A DNA stretch of 18,285 nucleotides from Chloroflexi bacterium UBA4733. Lineage in GTDB: Bacteria > Chloroflexota > UBA4733. The stretch is from contig DHIZ01000155.1 in assembly GCA_002404055.1 (NCBI GenBank), positions 1 through 18,285 of the forward strand, in the 5' to 3' direction. Shown here piece by piece: positions 1 to 5,634 of the stretch (its first letter is position 1; every line of letters starts with the position of its first letter). Below the pieces are notes generated by a model. That model was not told where the DNA came from and searched no databases. It saw only the letters and a list, made by a program, of their open reading frames with translations. Position numbers and translations under genes: made by a program.

Positions 1-122
1 TTATCTGAAAGCCCTCTTAGCTGGTATGCCCGCCCGCTCAGGATCGCACGGCTGCTCCGACCATTGGGGGCATTCTCCGCGACCACTTCTTCGTAGCTCG
101 GCTGCGCGGCGTCTCTTCTCAT
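1..122 (-). CDS. Unknown ORF, 3' end beyond the window
   Basis: The minus strand is open from an ATG at 122 to the window edge, giving about 40 codons that begin MRRDAAQPSYEEVVAEN. Only the N-terminus is visible and I do not recognise the family. The acidic SYEEVVAEN stretch vaguely recalls the first helix of IS66-type transposases, but that is too weak to name it. No Shine-Dalgarno is visible. A TAGAAT -10-like box lies 9 bases upstream of the ATG, which suggests a nearly leaderless transcript. It follows the small-protein gene ending at 208 in the same direction. The frame could also be chance, since 40 open codons are not unusual in GC-rich DNA. Confidence 0.3.
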   Translation of the reverse strand, partial: MRRDAAQPSYEEVVAENAPNGRSSRAILSGRAYQLRGLSD

Positions 123-131
123 GGTGCGTCT

Positions 132-137
132 ATTCTA
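132..137 (-). promoter_or_regulatory. -10 box (TAGAAT) of the edge ORF
   Basis: TAGAAT on the minus strand matches TATAAT at 5 of 6 positions. It ends 9 bases before the ATG at 122, which places the transcript start 2-4 bases from the start codon. No convincing -35 hexamer is seen at 16-18 bp. The assignment rests on this one hexamer. Confidence 0.3.
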
Positions 138-207
138 CACCATCCATCGCAGCTTCGTCCGCCGGACCCCTTGTGAAACACGGTAAACAAGTACCTCTTG
201 ACTATTC

Positions 208-441
208 CTATCCGTCTTTGGCGCCTGCCACCAGCAGCAGGAAGCGTTCGCCGTCGTCGAGTACCTCAATGTCCGTCACCTGCGGGACATACCGCACCAG
301 AACTGCCAGCAGGGCGGCCTTGGTGACCAACAGCCCGCTCACCGCGAGCGGCGCAATGGCCGTCGCAGCCATCGGCTGCTCCAGCGCGTGCCCGCTCCGG
401 GCATCCGGCACGTCTGGAGTAGGGGAAGGATGCGGTGCCAT
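208..441 (-). CDS. Small conserved protein of unknown function, copy 1 (77 aa)
   Basis: I do not recognise this family. It is a paralogue of the 79-aa protein at 5174-5413. The proteins share a core of the form PLAVSGL-VTKAALLA-L--YVPQVTDIE-L followed by a hydrophobic C-terminal strand and GA. The first 20-25 residues are Pro/Ala-rich, variable and probably disordered; there is no signal peptide. The ATG at 441 is supported by homology: the ribosome-site region, CCAGCC then GGA about 10 bases before the ATG, aligns base by base with copy 2. The frame is intact although the neighbouring dehydrogenase fragment is broken, which suggests the small protein is kept by selection. A structural or accessory role is possible, but nothing in the sequence fixes it. 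Confidence 0.65.
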   Translation of the reverse strand: MAPHPSPTPDVPDARSGHALEQPMAATAIAPLAVSGLLVTKAALLAVLVRYVPQVTDIEVLDDGERFLLLVAGAKDG

Positions 442-493
442 TGACGCCGTCCTGGCTGGTGCGGGGGCGTCAGCGCCTCCACAAGTATATTGT

Positions 494-503
494 CCCCCCC
501 CCC
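494..503. repeat. Homopolymer tract (C10 on +, G10 on -) in duplicated spacer
   Basis: Ten consecutive C on the plus strand (G on the coding strand of the small gene), 52 bases before the ATG at 441. The duplicated spacer has an 8-base tract at the equivalent place (5468-5475), 54 bases before its ATG. On the minus strand the tract follows TTGGC and is followed by ACAATATACT, so it separates a weak -35-like hexamer (TTGGCG) from a -10-like hexamer (TATACT). Such runs slip during replication. Confidence 0.6.
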
Positions 504-667
504 GCCAAGAACCGGCCGGTGTTCAGCGCGCCGCCCTACCTCGGCCGGCGCTACGGCGAACCGCCAAGGCGCCACCGTCGCGGTCAACCCGCCCACCGGC
601 GACACCCTGATGCTCCTCCTTACGCCTGGATCGACGGTGGGGTCCCTTGGGGGCGGAGGAGAGGTCC

Positions 668-835
668 CTACGCCAGCAGCTCGTACCGTTCCGCCGCAAT
701 CGCGCAGCGCAGTGGCTCGCCCCGGCGGAAGCGTTCGATCTCCTCCACCATCGCCATGCCCTGCCGCTCGTGGGAGTCGCGGCTGTGGCCGGCGGCGTGG
801 GGCGTGACGATCACGATGTCGGCGGCGAAGGGCTG
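668..835 (-). pseudogene. 3'-terminal fragment of a D-2-hydroxyacid dehydrogenase gene
   Basis: The frame encodes VIVTPHAAGHSRDSHERQG and continues to ERYELLA, matching residues ~280-331 of the complete dehydrogenase at 5632-6627 with about 90% identity. The fragment keeps the catalytic His (TPHAAG) but has no NAD-binding domain, no catalytic Arg and no Glu, so it cannot be an active enzyme. Upstream of ~835 the frame continues into unrelated sequence (SRSRSRLPQP). It marks one boundary of the segmental duplication. Confidence 0.85.
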
Positions 836-902
836 AGGTAGACGCGAACGGGAGCGTGAGCGAAGGACCTTTGACAGCGCTCCGAGCCTCGCCGTGGGCA
901 CC

Positions 903-1202
903 CTACTCAGGGAGTAGTCTGAGCGCGGGTATGTGTGCAGGGCGGACAAACGAGAAGTGCCGACGGTCCAGGGTTGCCACTTTGGGTTCCAGGAGCCGCT
1001 CTACCAGCGCGATGACGCTGGCGTCGACGACGCCGAGTGCGGAATCGGCATAGGTCACCTGGAGCTGGCGAGCACGCCGCAGGTCACCGGCGGTTGGCCA
1101 CTCAACGCGCCATATTCCGGCTTCGACATCCTCTAGGAAAACCAGCCAGGCGGCGCCAAGATCCGGCTTGTGGCGCCAGTAATCAACCTCTGCGAGGACC
1201 AA
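903..1202 (-). pseudogene. PIN-domain (VapC-like) toxin gene, 5' end missing
   Basis: The C-terminal ~99 codons read as a PIN-domain ribonuclease: LVLAEVDYW carries the conserved Glu, VVDASVIALVERL carries a conserved Asp, and VATLDRRHF carries the last Asp. The N-terminal strand with the first catalytic Asp (normally about 35-40 residues before LAEVDYW) is absent; in that position the frame runs back into the end of the DUF2335 gene. The only start near the homology is a TTG at 1202 with no Shine-Dalgarno. No VapB-type antitoxin is seen alongside. It is most likely a dead toxin remnant. The frame stays open upstream to 1424, but that part is antisense-like in composition and overlaps the DUF2335 gene. 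Confidence 0.65.
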
Positions 1203-1251
1203 TCCGGGAACGTGGCGAGGGCGGCGATGGTGGAAAGATCGGCCGTGCTTT

Positions 1252-1725
1252 TTAGGGATTTTGGAGAGTCGTCGCCTTCTGTTCGCGTTCTTTGCGTTGG
1301 TCACGACGACCATAGATAAAGATGCCGGCGAGGTCGGCCAGGACACCAGCGCCAACAAGGCTTGCGCCGACCTCATGACCGCTGAAGAAACCGACGCCGG
1401 ATAGTGCAAGGCCAGCCAAAGCAATGGTGAGCGCCATCCATTGGCCCCGATTCGCGCGGCGCTCAGCGTTTTCGATGACTGCCGTTTCTAACTTCATCCG
1501 ATGATCGGATTGCATTTCGAAACGATCAAAGATGCGTTGGGCTGAACCCGGTAATAATCGCTCATATGCGGCGAGGGTCGCCGGATCGGGAATCGGGCCA
1601 GACCAAGCAACGCCAACAACGCCCGGCCGATCAATCTCTCGCCGCTGGTCCGTGGTTTTGCGTACGAGGCGCGCCTCTTGTGGAGGGTGTGGCGAACGCT
1701 TGTCAGGTCTATCGCCGCCGGCCAC
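1252..1725 (-). CDS. DUF2335-family two-helix membrane protein (157 aa)
   Basis: The protein has the DUF2335 pattern: WSGPIPDPATLAAYERLLPG at residues ~41-60, then a charged helix (SAQRIFDRFEMQSDHRMKLE and on to ~94), then two hydrophobic segments at ~97-116 and ~118-138, ending in FIYGRRDQRKERE. This predicts a small inner-membrane protein with cytoplasmic N- and C-termini. The biochemical role of the family is not established to my knowledge. The start is GTG at 1725. It overlaps the end of the upstream small gene by 17 bases and has no clear Shine-Dalgarno, so translational coupling is likely. The first ~35 residues are low-complexity and may not all be translated; GTG codons near residue 36 are alternatives. 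Confidence 0.82.
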   Translation of the reverse strand: MAGGDRPDKRSPHPPQEARLVRKTTDQRREIDRPGVVGVAWSGPIPDPATLAAYERLLPGSAQRIFDRFEMQSDHRMKLETAVIENAERRANRGQWMALTIALAGLALSGVGFFSGHEVGASLVGAGVLADLAGIFIYGRRDQRKEREQKATTLQNP

Positions 1726-1963
1726 GGCGTGGCCGAACTGACGATGGCGGAACCGTTGTTGGGATTTCCGCGGCTACCTCTTCAATGGCTACCCGCATAT
1801 CATCACCGACCTGGCGCCAATCGGAACGCAAAGCATAGTAGTCTGCCAGTTCCGGTGACGGCGAACCGTTGTAGTCGATGAGCGTCCCGCCGAGGTCTAC
1901 AGCAGAGGCCATACCGGCTAGAAATGAAGGGCGCGCATACAGGAGTTCAGAATAACGCCCCAA
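1709..1963 (-). CDS. Small conserved hypothetical protein (84 aa), TTG start
   Basis: The sequence begins GRYSELLYARPSFLAG and continues with VDLGGTLIDYN, then DYYALRSDWRQVGDDMRVAIEE. It looks like a soluble, mostly helical protein of a family seen as short hypotheticals in GC-rich bacteria; no function is known to me. The TTG start at 1963 is well supported because a perfect AGGAGG lies 5 bases upstream (1969-1974). The last ~15 residues are Arg-rich (VRPRRGRRR) and overlap the DUF2335 start, so the pair is probably one transcription and translation unit. It has no signal peptide or membrane segment. Confidence 0.78.
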   Translation of the reverse strand: MGRYSELLYARPSFLAGMASAVDLGGTLIDYNGSPSPELADYYALRSDWRQVGDDMRVAIEEVAAEIPTTVPPSSVRPRRGRRR

Positions 1964-1968
1964 GGGTG

Positions 1969-1974
1969 CCTCCT
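1969..1974 (-). promoter_or_regulatory. Shine-Dalgarno AGGAGG deciding a TTG start
   Basis: Perfect AGGAGG on the minus strand with a 5-base spacer to the TTG at 1963. No ATG or GTG lies at a usable distance, so this motif fixes the start of the 84-aa gene. Confidence 0.8.
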
Positions 1975-2202
1975 ACCTTATGTCCATGCCATGCCACAGC
2001 TCGATCATCGTACCGATCCTTTTCGCCTTGAGCATACCCGATGGCAGTACTCCACCTGTCGTTTCGTGGCGTCCGGCGCACTCACCCGACAGGTCCCTCA
2101 CCCTGCCCTGGAACTTGGTCGCGCGGAGGTTCCACCATCGCCACGCCTTGACGCACAGGAGTCGTGACTCAAGCCGGTGAGACGACCTCTCTGTAGTGCT
2201 TG
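1975..2202. other. Intergenic region with an 8-bp inverted repeat
   Basis: No convincing gene is present. ACCTGTCG (2054-2061) and its exact reverse complement CGACAGGT (2087-2094) form an inverted repeat with a 25-base gap, possibly an operator or an RNA hairpin. A minor palindrome (GAGTC-gt-GACTC) lies at about 2163-2174. A short minus-strand peptide frame (MIELWHGMDIR) ends at 1973 inside the AGGAGG of the next gene and could be a coupling leader, but support is weak. I see no clear -10/-35 pair here. Confidence 0.35.
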
Positions 2203-3120
2203 CTACGCGCCCGGCGGCGGTCCGCTCGGTCCCACGTTGGCAGCGTCCAGCCAGGCATAGTTGCGACTGGCCGGGTCCCAGACGAAGAGCCGCACGCCGT
2301 GCTGGGGCTGCACCACCAGGAAATGGCTCCATTGTTGTCGCGTGCCGAAGGCGACCGCATTCGCGTCCGGGCTGGACCAGAGGGGAGCGTCGGGTGCAAA
2401 ACTCTCCACCCAGAAGGCAGTGAAGGCGGGCGCCAGCGTGAAGTCGGCCTCCGTGCCCTGCCCTGCCACGACCGTGACGGTCTGACTGACCGCTCCCACG
2501 ACGACGTAGCCGGGGGGTGGGGTGAGGGTGACCGTGTAGGTCGGGCCGCCGTTGGCGCCATCGGTCGTGCTGATCGCCGGAAACTGGTAGCGACCGTTTG
2601 AAGACGTGGTGGTGTTGATGGGCGTAGAAGCGAGCTGGACGCTGACGCCGGATATGGGCGTCGCGGTGGCGGCCAGGGTAATGGCACCGGTTATCCAGCC
2701 CCGTCCAACCCCCGTAGGTGGCGCCGTGCCCGCCGATCCCGAGCCGCCGATACCGGAGAGGTCGATTACCACGTCCACGACGTACGTGCCGCTAGGCGGC
2801 ACCGTGACCGCCCCAATGCATGCATCCCGCCGATCCGGGCCAAACCGATGGTGGGCGGCACAGATGCCGTACTGCGTCAGGCCGCCGGCCCCGGCGGGGC
2901 CCGTGGTGGTGTAGATTCCATGTGCATCCGTCTGGTGATGGGTTATGAGGCTCCCCCAAACGAAGGCCACGTCGGCATCGGGGATCGGAGCGCCATTTTG
3001 ATCGACCACGCCCACGACGATGGTCAGTGTCTGGCCGTCCGCCAGCGTAGCCGCTTCCACCGGCCGACCGATCCCAACCATCAAGGAGCAGGCGAGAAGG
3101 CCAAGGACAATATTGCGCAT
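2203..3120 (-). CDS. Secreted modular protein with Ig-like/carboxypeptidase-regulatory repeats (305 aa)
   Basis: An N-terminal signal peptide (MRNIVLGLLACSLMVGIGRP, cleavage predicted after VEA at residue 23) indicates export. Residues ~29-120 form a first beta-sandwich with the pattern VVDQNGAPIPDADVAF and GIYTTTG, typical of carboxypeptidase-regulatory-like domains. A Gly/Ser-rich linker follows at ~121-138. Residues ~140-230 form a second such domain (ITGAITLAATATPISGVSVQL, SSNGRYQFPAI). The C-terminal ~65 residues (APLWSSPDANAVAFGTRQQW to NYAWLDA) look like an SH3-like or beta module often found at the end of Chloroflexota surface proteins. A GGGGGA ribosome site precedes the ATG. It probably sits at or outside the cell surface. 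Function is unknown; it could be an adhesin or a substrate-binding accessory to the glycoside hydrolase upstream. Confidence 0.85.
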   Translation of the reverse strand: MRNIVLGLLACSLMVGIGRPVEAATLADGQTLTIVVGVVDQNGAPIPDADVAFVWGSLITHHQTDAHGIYTTTGPAGAGGLTQYGICAAHHRFGPDRRDACIGAVTVPPSGTYVVDVVIDLSGIGGSGSAGTAPPTGVGRGWITGAITLAATATPISGVSVQLASTPINTTTSSNGRYQFPAISTTDGANGGPTYTVTLTPPPGYVVVGAVSQTVTVVAGQGTEADFTLAPAFTAFWVESFAPDAPLWSSPDANAVAFGTRQQWSHFLVVQPQHGVRLFVWDPASRNYAWLDAANVGPSGPPPGA

Positions 3121-3144
3121 GCTTCCCCCTCAACTCAAGAAGTT

Positions 3145-3172
3145 ACTATAGGGTGACGCCTGCCGGCTCCAA
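3145..3172 (-). promoter_or_regulatory. Candidate promoter for the secreted protein
   Basis: On the minus strand TTGGAG (3172-3167) and TATAGT (3150-3145) are separated by 16 bp and sit about 25 bases before the ATG at 3120. They match the sigma-70 consensus at 4 of 6 and 5 of 6 positions. Two imperfect direct repeats of 15 bp (about 3156-3170 and 3178-3192) overlap and flank the -35. The secreted-protein gene may therefore be transcribed independently of the upstream run. Confidence 0.45.
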
Positions 3173-3294
3173 AAGTAACGCTTGCCGGAGCCAAGCGGCC
3201 GATGAAGGTTGAGCGCGGATGAACAGATGGCTACGCACGACGATGGGCACCCCCGTCAGTCGATGTGCTGAGTCAGTGGCGTCGCTTTGGCCGC

Positions 3295-4569
3295 TCACGT
3301 CGTCGGCTTGGAGTAACTCGCGAAGGTGGAGCAGGCGGGTCTCGCGCTGAGACTCTGATCGCACAGTCCCATGATCGTGTTGGCGTTGTTGGGCCCGTAA
3401 ATATCCGCGATGATCAGGAACGTCGCGATGGTGACGTAATTGTCCGCCGCGTTCGCGAGGAAGTCCAGAGCTTGCTGCAGGTAGCTCTGTTGTTGGGCCG
3501 GCGTGATCGAGTTTGGGTTCGAATCCACGTCCCAGCCGTACTCGGTGATCCAGATCGGCTTGAAAGTGTCGCCGTTGTTGGCTATGATCTGCCGCAGGTT
3601 CTGGATGTCGGTCGTATCCATCGGACCGTTCTGCTGGTTGTTCCCGTTGTAGGGATGGCCGGCGACGGCGGCGAAGTACTGCTTCGCCCCGCTCACCGAG
3701 TAGATCCCGTTGATGAAGTCCAAGCCGTTGCCGACGTACAAGTTGTCGATGCCACCCGTGGATACCCACGCTGTGGAATCTACCGCCTTGATGGCCTGGT
3801 AAAACATCTGGAGCCACGACTCGTACATCTGTCCCTTTGCAACGTTGCCTGTGCCAGACGGGTAATTCCAACCCCCTCCGTTCGGTTCGTTGACGAACTC
3901 GTAGTGGCGGATCTGGCCGAGGTAGCGTTGGGCGACCGCCGTCACAAACTGCTGGAAGTCGGCAGTGTACTGGCTCAGGGGCGGCATGCTCCCTGTCGTA
4001 TTGCCTGTTGCCCAGTTCGGCGCGGTTCCCACGTCGGCAATCCAGAGGAGACCGTACTTCTGCGCTAAGCTGATCCGCGCATCGTAGGTATCCCAGATGT
4101 AGGGCGTGCCGTGGCCGTTCGGTTGAATCGACTGCCAATCGATCCCGCTGCGGATGCAGGTAGCCCCCGCGTCCCGCATCTTCGCCATCATCGTATCGTT
4201 CGTGTACTGCGGGTTCTGCTGCCACTCCGCCCAGGAGGGGTTCATGCCGAAGATCATCGGGCGTAACTGGGGGAACTGGTAGTTCGCAACGCCGGTCTCG
4301 GAGGTATTGAACCAGCGGCGCAGGTCGTCCACGTGGGTGGCGCGCAGCACGCCACTGAGTCCGCCGCTGCCGGGGCCGATGGCGGCGCGCAAGTCCAGCA
4401 GGTGCTGGGCCTTGATGGCAGTGCTGCTGTCCACCCGGCCGCCAAAGCCCCAGGGCGGCGTATAGATGCCGGGGACTGCCTCGATGGCGGCGCGCAACTC
4501 GTTGACGTGCTGCGCCTTGCAGGGGACCTCCTTGCTGAGGGGATCATCAGTCCAAGAGGTGACCATCAT
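3295..4569 (-). CDS. Clan GH-A glycoside hydrolase (GH39/GH5-like) with N-terminal KAQH repeats (424 aa)
   Basis: Residues ~100-410 form a (beta/alpha)8 glycosidase barrel of clan GH-A. The acid/base Glu is in FVNEPNG (E228) and the nucleophile is probably E343 in WITEYGW. The spacing of about 115 residues and the flanking motifs resemble GH39/GH5-type enzymes; the substrate cannot be read from sequence. The N-terminal ~90 residues hold three related motifs, KAQHVNELRAAI (18-29), KAQHLLDLRAAI (53-64) and RATHVDDLRRWF (77-88), known from surface and secreted proteins of several phyla. There is no signal peptide or lipobox, which is odd for a glycosidase likely to act on polymers. The start is ATG at 4569 (an ATG also follows at 4566), preceded by AGAAAGGG. 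It lies 54 bp after the tail-fibre-like gene and likely shares its transcript. Confidence 0.85.
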   Translation of the reverse strand: MMVTSWTDDPLSKEVPCKAQHVNELRAAIEAVPGIYTPPWGFGGRVDSSTAIKAQHLLDLRAAIGPGSGGLSGVLRATHVDDLRRWFNTSETGVANYQFPQLRPMIFGMNPSWAEWQQNPQYTNDTMMAKMRDAGATCIRSGIDWQSIQPNGHGTPYIWDTYDARISLAQKYGLLWIADVGTAPNWATGNTTGSMPPLSQYTADFQQFVTAVAQRYLGQIRHYEFVNEPNGGGWNYPSGTGNVAKGQMYESWLQMFYQAIKAVDSTAWVSTGGIDNLYVGNGLDFINGIYSVSGAKQYFAAVAGHPYNGNNQQNGPMDTTDIQNLRQIIANNGDTFKPIWITEYGWDVDSNPNSITPAQQQSYLQQALDFLANAADNYVTIATFLIIADIYGPNNANTIMGLCDQSLSARPACSTFASYSKPTT

Positions 4570-4623
4570 GCGCCCTTTCTGCTCGGGTTCACCGACCAGG
4601 TTGTCCTCCGCGCCTCTACTTGC

Positions 4624-5139
4624 TCAGGCGTAGTAGCAGCCGTTACTATCAGCCACCTTACGGCTGCCCGCCACGACCGCACCGGCTGCCGTGACGTTGC
4701 CGGGCAGGTTGAGGTTGCCCACCAAGTCCCAGTACGTGGCCGGACTCGGAATCGAGCCGTGATAGAGATACAGGGCGCCCTGATAGTTGCGCACAAACAC
4801 ACTGTTATATCCCGGATAGCTCAGCGTCAGTGTTTCAGCACTGGTGTCGGTGAACCGGACGTTGCCCACCACGTCGAGCTTGTAGGCGGGAATGCTTGTT
4901 CCCACGCCCACGTTGCCCAGGGCGGAGATGCGGAGGAATTCGCCTGTGCCGACCTTCTGGAAGACGAAGTCCACCCCACCAGCATTAGGGGACCCAAGCT
5001 GCCAGTGCGAACTGGCGCCATTGTCGAACTCCAGAAAGGCAGAAGCCGCGCCACCGCTCGTGACGACGGCTTGCGGCGCCCCGGAACCGGCGAAGGTGAC
5101 CAGGCCGTTGAACGTGTCGCAGGTGCAGGGAGTTGGCAT
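4624..5139 (-). CDS. Phage tail-fibre-like protein (171 aa)
   Basis: The middle of the protein has the pattern GEFLRISALGNVGVGTSIPA then YKLDVVGNVRFTD, the repeat type found in phage tail-fibre and S74-peptidase-associated beta-helical proteins. The rest is beta-rich, Gly/Ala/Thr-rich and ends in SNGCYYA; no S74 chaperone domain follows. The start MPTPCTCDTF at 5139 is chosen because GAAAGGA precedes it at good distance; in-frame codons further upstream lack this. There is no signal peptide. It sits between the small unknown protein (34 bp upstream) and the glycoside hydrolase (54 bp downstream) in the same direction. It could be a domesticated phage fibre, a surface fibre or a scaffold for the hydrolase. 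No other phage structural genes are in the window. Confidence 0.75.
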   Translation of the reverse strand: MPTPCTCDTFNGLVTFAGSGAPQAVVTSGGAASAFLEFDNGASSHWQLGSPNAGGVDFVFQKVGTGEFLRISALGNVGVGTSIPAYKLDVVGNVRFTDTSAETLTLSYPGYNSVFVRNYQGALYLYHGSIPSPATYWDLVGNLNLPGNVTAAGAVVAGSRKVADSNGCYYA

Positions 5140-5173
5140 CACGCTGTCCTTTCGTCTCTTGCGGGGGCTGTTG

Positions 5174-5413
5174 CTACGGCGTGCTGTCCTGGCCAGCGCC
5201 GACGACCACGAGCACAAAGCGGTCGTCAGCCAGAGCCTCAATGTCCGTGACCTGCGGCACGTAGAGCCGCAAGGCAGCCAGCAGGGCAGCTTTGGTTACG
5301 ACCAGCCCGCTCACCGCCAGGGGCGGAATGGCGACTTGGCCAACGGGCTGCGCCTGGCGCAGCCCGTTCGTGCCAGCAGCCACCGCGAGATCGGGAGCAG
5401 GCTGTGCGGTCAT
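5174..5413 (-). CDS. Small conserved protein of unknown function, copy 2 (79 aa)
   Basis: Paralogue of the 77-aa protein at 208-441, with the same conserved core (PLAVSGLVVTKAALLA, YVPQVTDIEAL, RFVLVVVGAG). The N-terminal ~27 residues are Ala/Pro/Gln-rich and variable. The ATG at 5413 is preceded by GGAGAG at about 6 bases, and this region aligns with the copy-1 start; an in-frame GTG at 5452 is less likely. There is no signal peptide and no clear transmembrane helix, though the last third is hydrophobic enough for a buried strand. It lies 218 bp after the dehydrogenase stop and 34 bp before the tail-fibre-like gene. It may be linked to the dehydrogenase, since the pair was duplicated together, or to the fibre and hydrolase genes. 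No function can be assigned. Confidence 0.7.
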   Translation of the reverse strand: MTAQPAPDLAVAAGTNGLRQAQPVGQVAIPPLAVSGLVVTKAALLAALRLYVPQVTDIEALADDRFVLVVVGAGQDSTP

Positions 5414-5467
5414 CGGCGCTCTCCAGGCTGGGACGGTGACTAGCAGGACCACCGCTCTGACATTCTT

Positions 5468-5475
5468 CCCCCCCC
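5468..5475. repeat. Homopolymer tract (C8 on +, G8 on -) in duplicated spacer
   Basis: Eight C on the plus strand, at the same relative place as the C10 tract at 494-503. On the minus strand it directly follows TTGAC, making TTGACG (5 of 6 to the -35 consensus) run into the G tract. No good -10 box is found at 17 bp from it. Confidence 0.55.
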
Positions 5476-5618
5476 GTCAAGAAGTAGCCGGTATTCAGTA
5501 TTTCCCCCATTTTGGCGGGCGCTACGGCGAGCAAGCCGCCACCGTTGGGAACAACCCGCCCACCGGTCCCATGCTGCTACTCCTCGGCCTGAACCGGTGG
5601 AGAGGTCCGGGCAGGATA

Positions 5619-5634
5619 AAGGAGCCGTCTCCTA
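5619..5634 (-). terminator. Weak hairpin at the dehydrogenase stop
   Basis: On the minus strand AGGAG-acgg-CTCCT is followed by TTTAT, overlapping the TAG stop of the dehydrogenase. The five-pair stem and short T-run make it at best a leaky terminator. The downstream genes keep the same direction, so partial readthrough would fit. Confidence 0.25.

Larger units (their letters stand above)
208..835. repeat. Segmental duplication, copy 1 (partner 5174-5804)
   Basis: The segment contains, on the minus strand, the last ~50 codons of a D-2-hydroxyacid dehydrogenase gene, a ~226-bp spacer and a complete small gene. The same three elements occur in the same order and with similar spacing at 5174-5804. 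The dehydrogenase tails differ at only 5 of the last 48 residues. The spacer shares many blocks, including a poly-G tract and the stretch around the small gene's start. Similarity stops near 835, inside the dehydrogenase frame, and near 208, at the small gene's stop. Confidence 0.85.

Noticed and set aside
339..605. 88-codon minus-strand frame in the copy-1 spacer
   Set aside because: It overlaps the small gene and is frameshifted and stopped after 16 codons in the copy-2 spacer, so it is not kept as a gene; its ribosome site is reported as an observation.
26..610. 194-codon plus-strand frame across the duplicated copy
   Set aside because: Antisense to the small gene and spacer; the composition is Ser/Arg/Pro-rich and the copy-2 region does not preserve this frame.
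3265..4068. 267-codon plus-strand frame
   Set aside because: Antisense shadow of the hydrolase, with no ribosome site or domain.
3146..4225. 359-codon minus-strand frame overlapping the glycoside hydrolase
   Set aside because: Same strand but a different frame from the hydrolase, whose active-site motifs are intact; the product is Arg/His-rich and motif-free.
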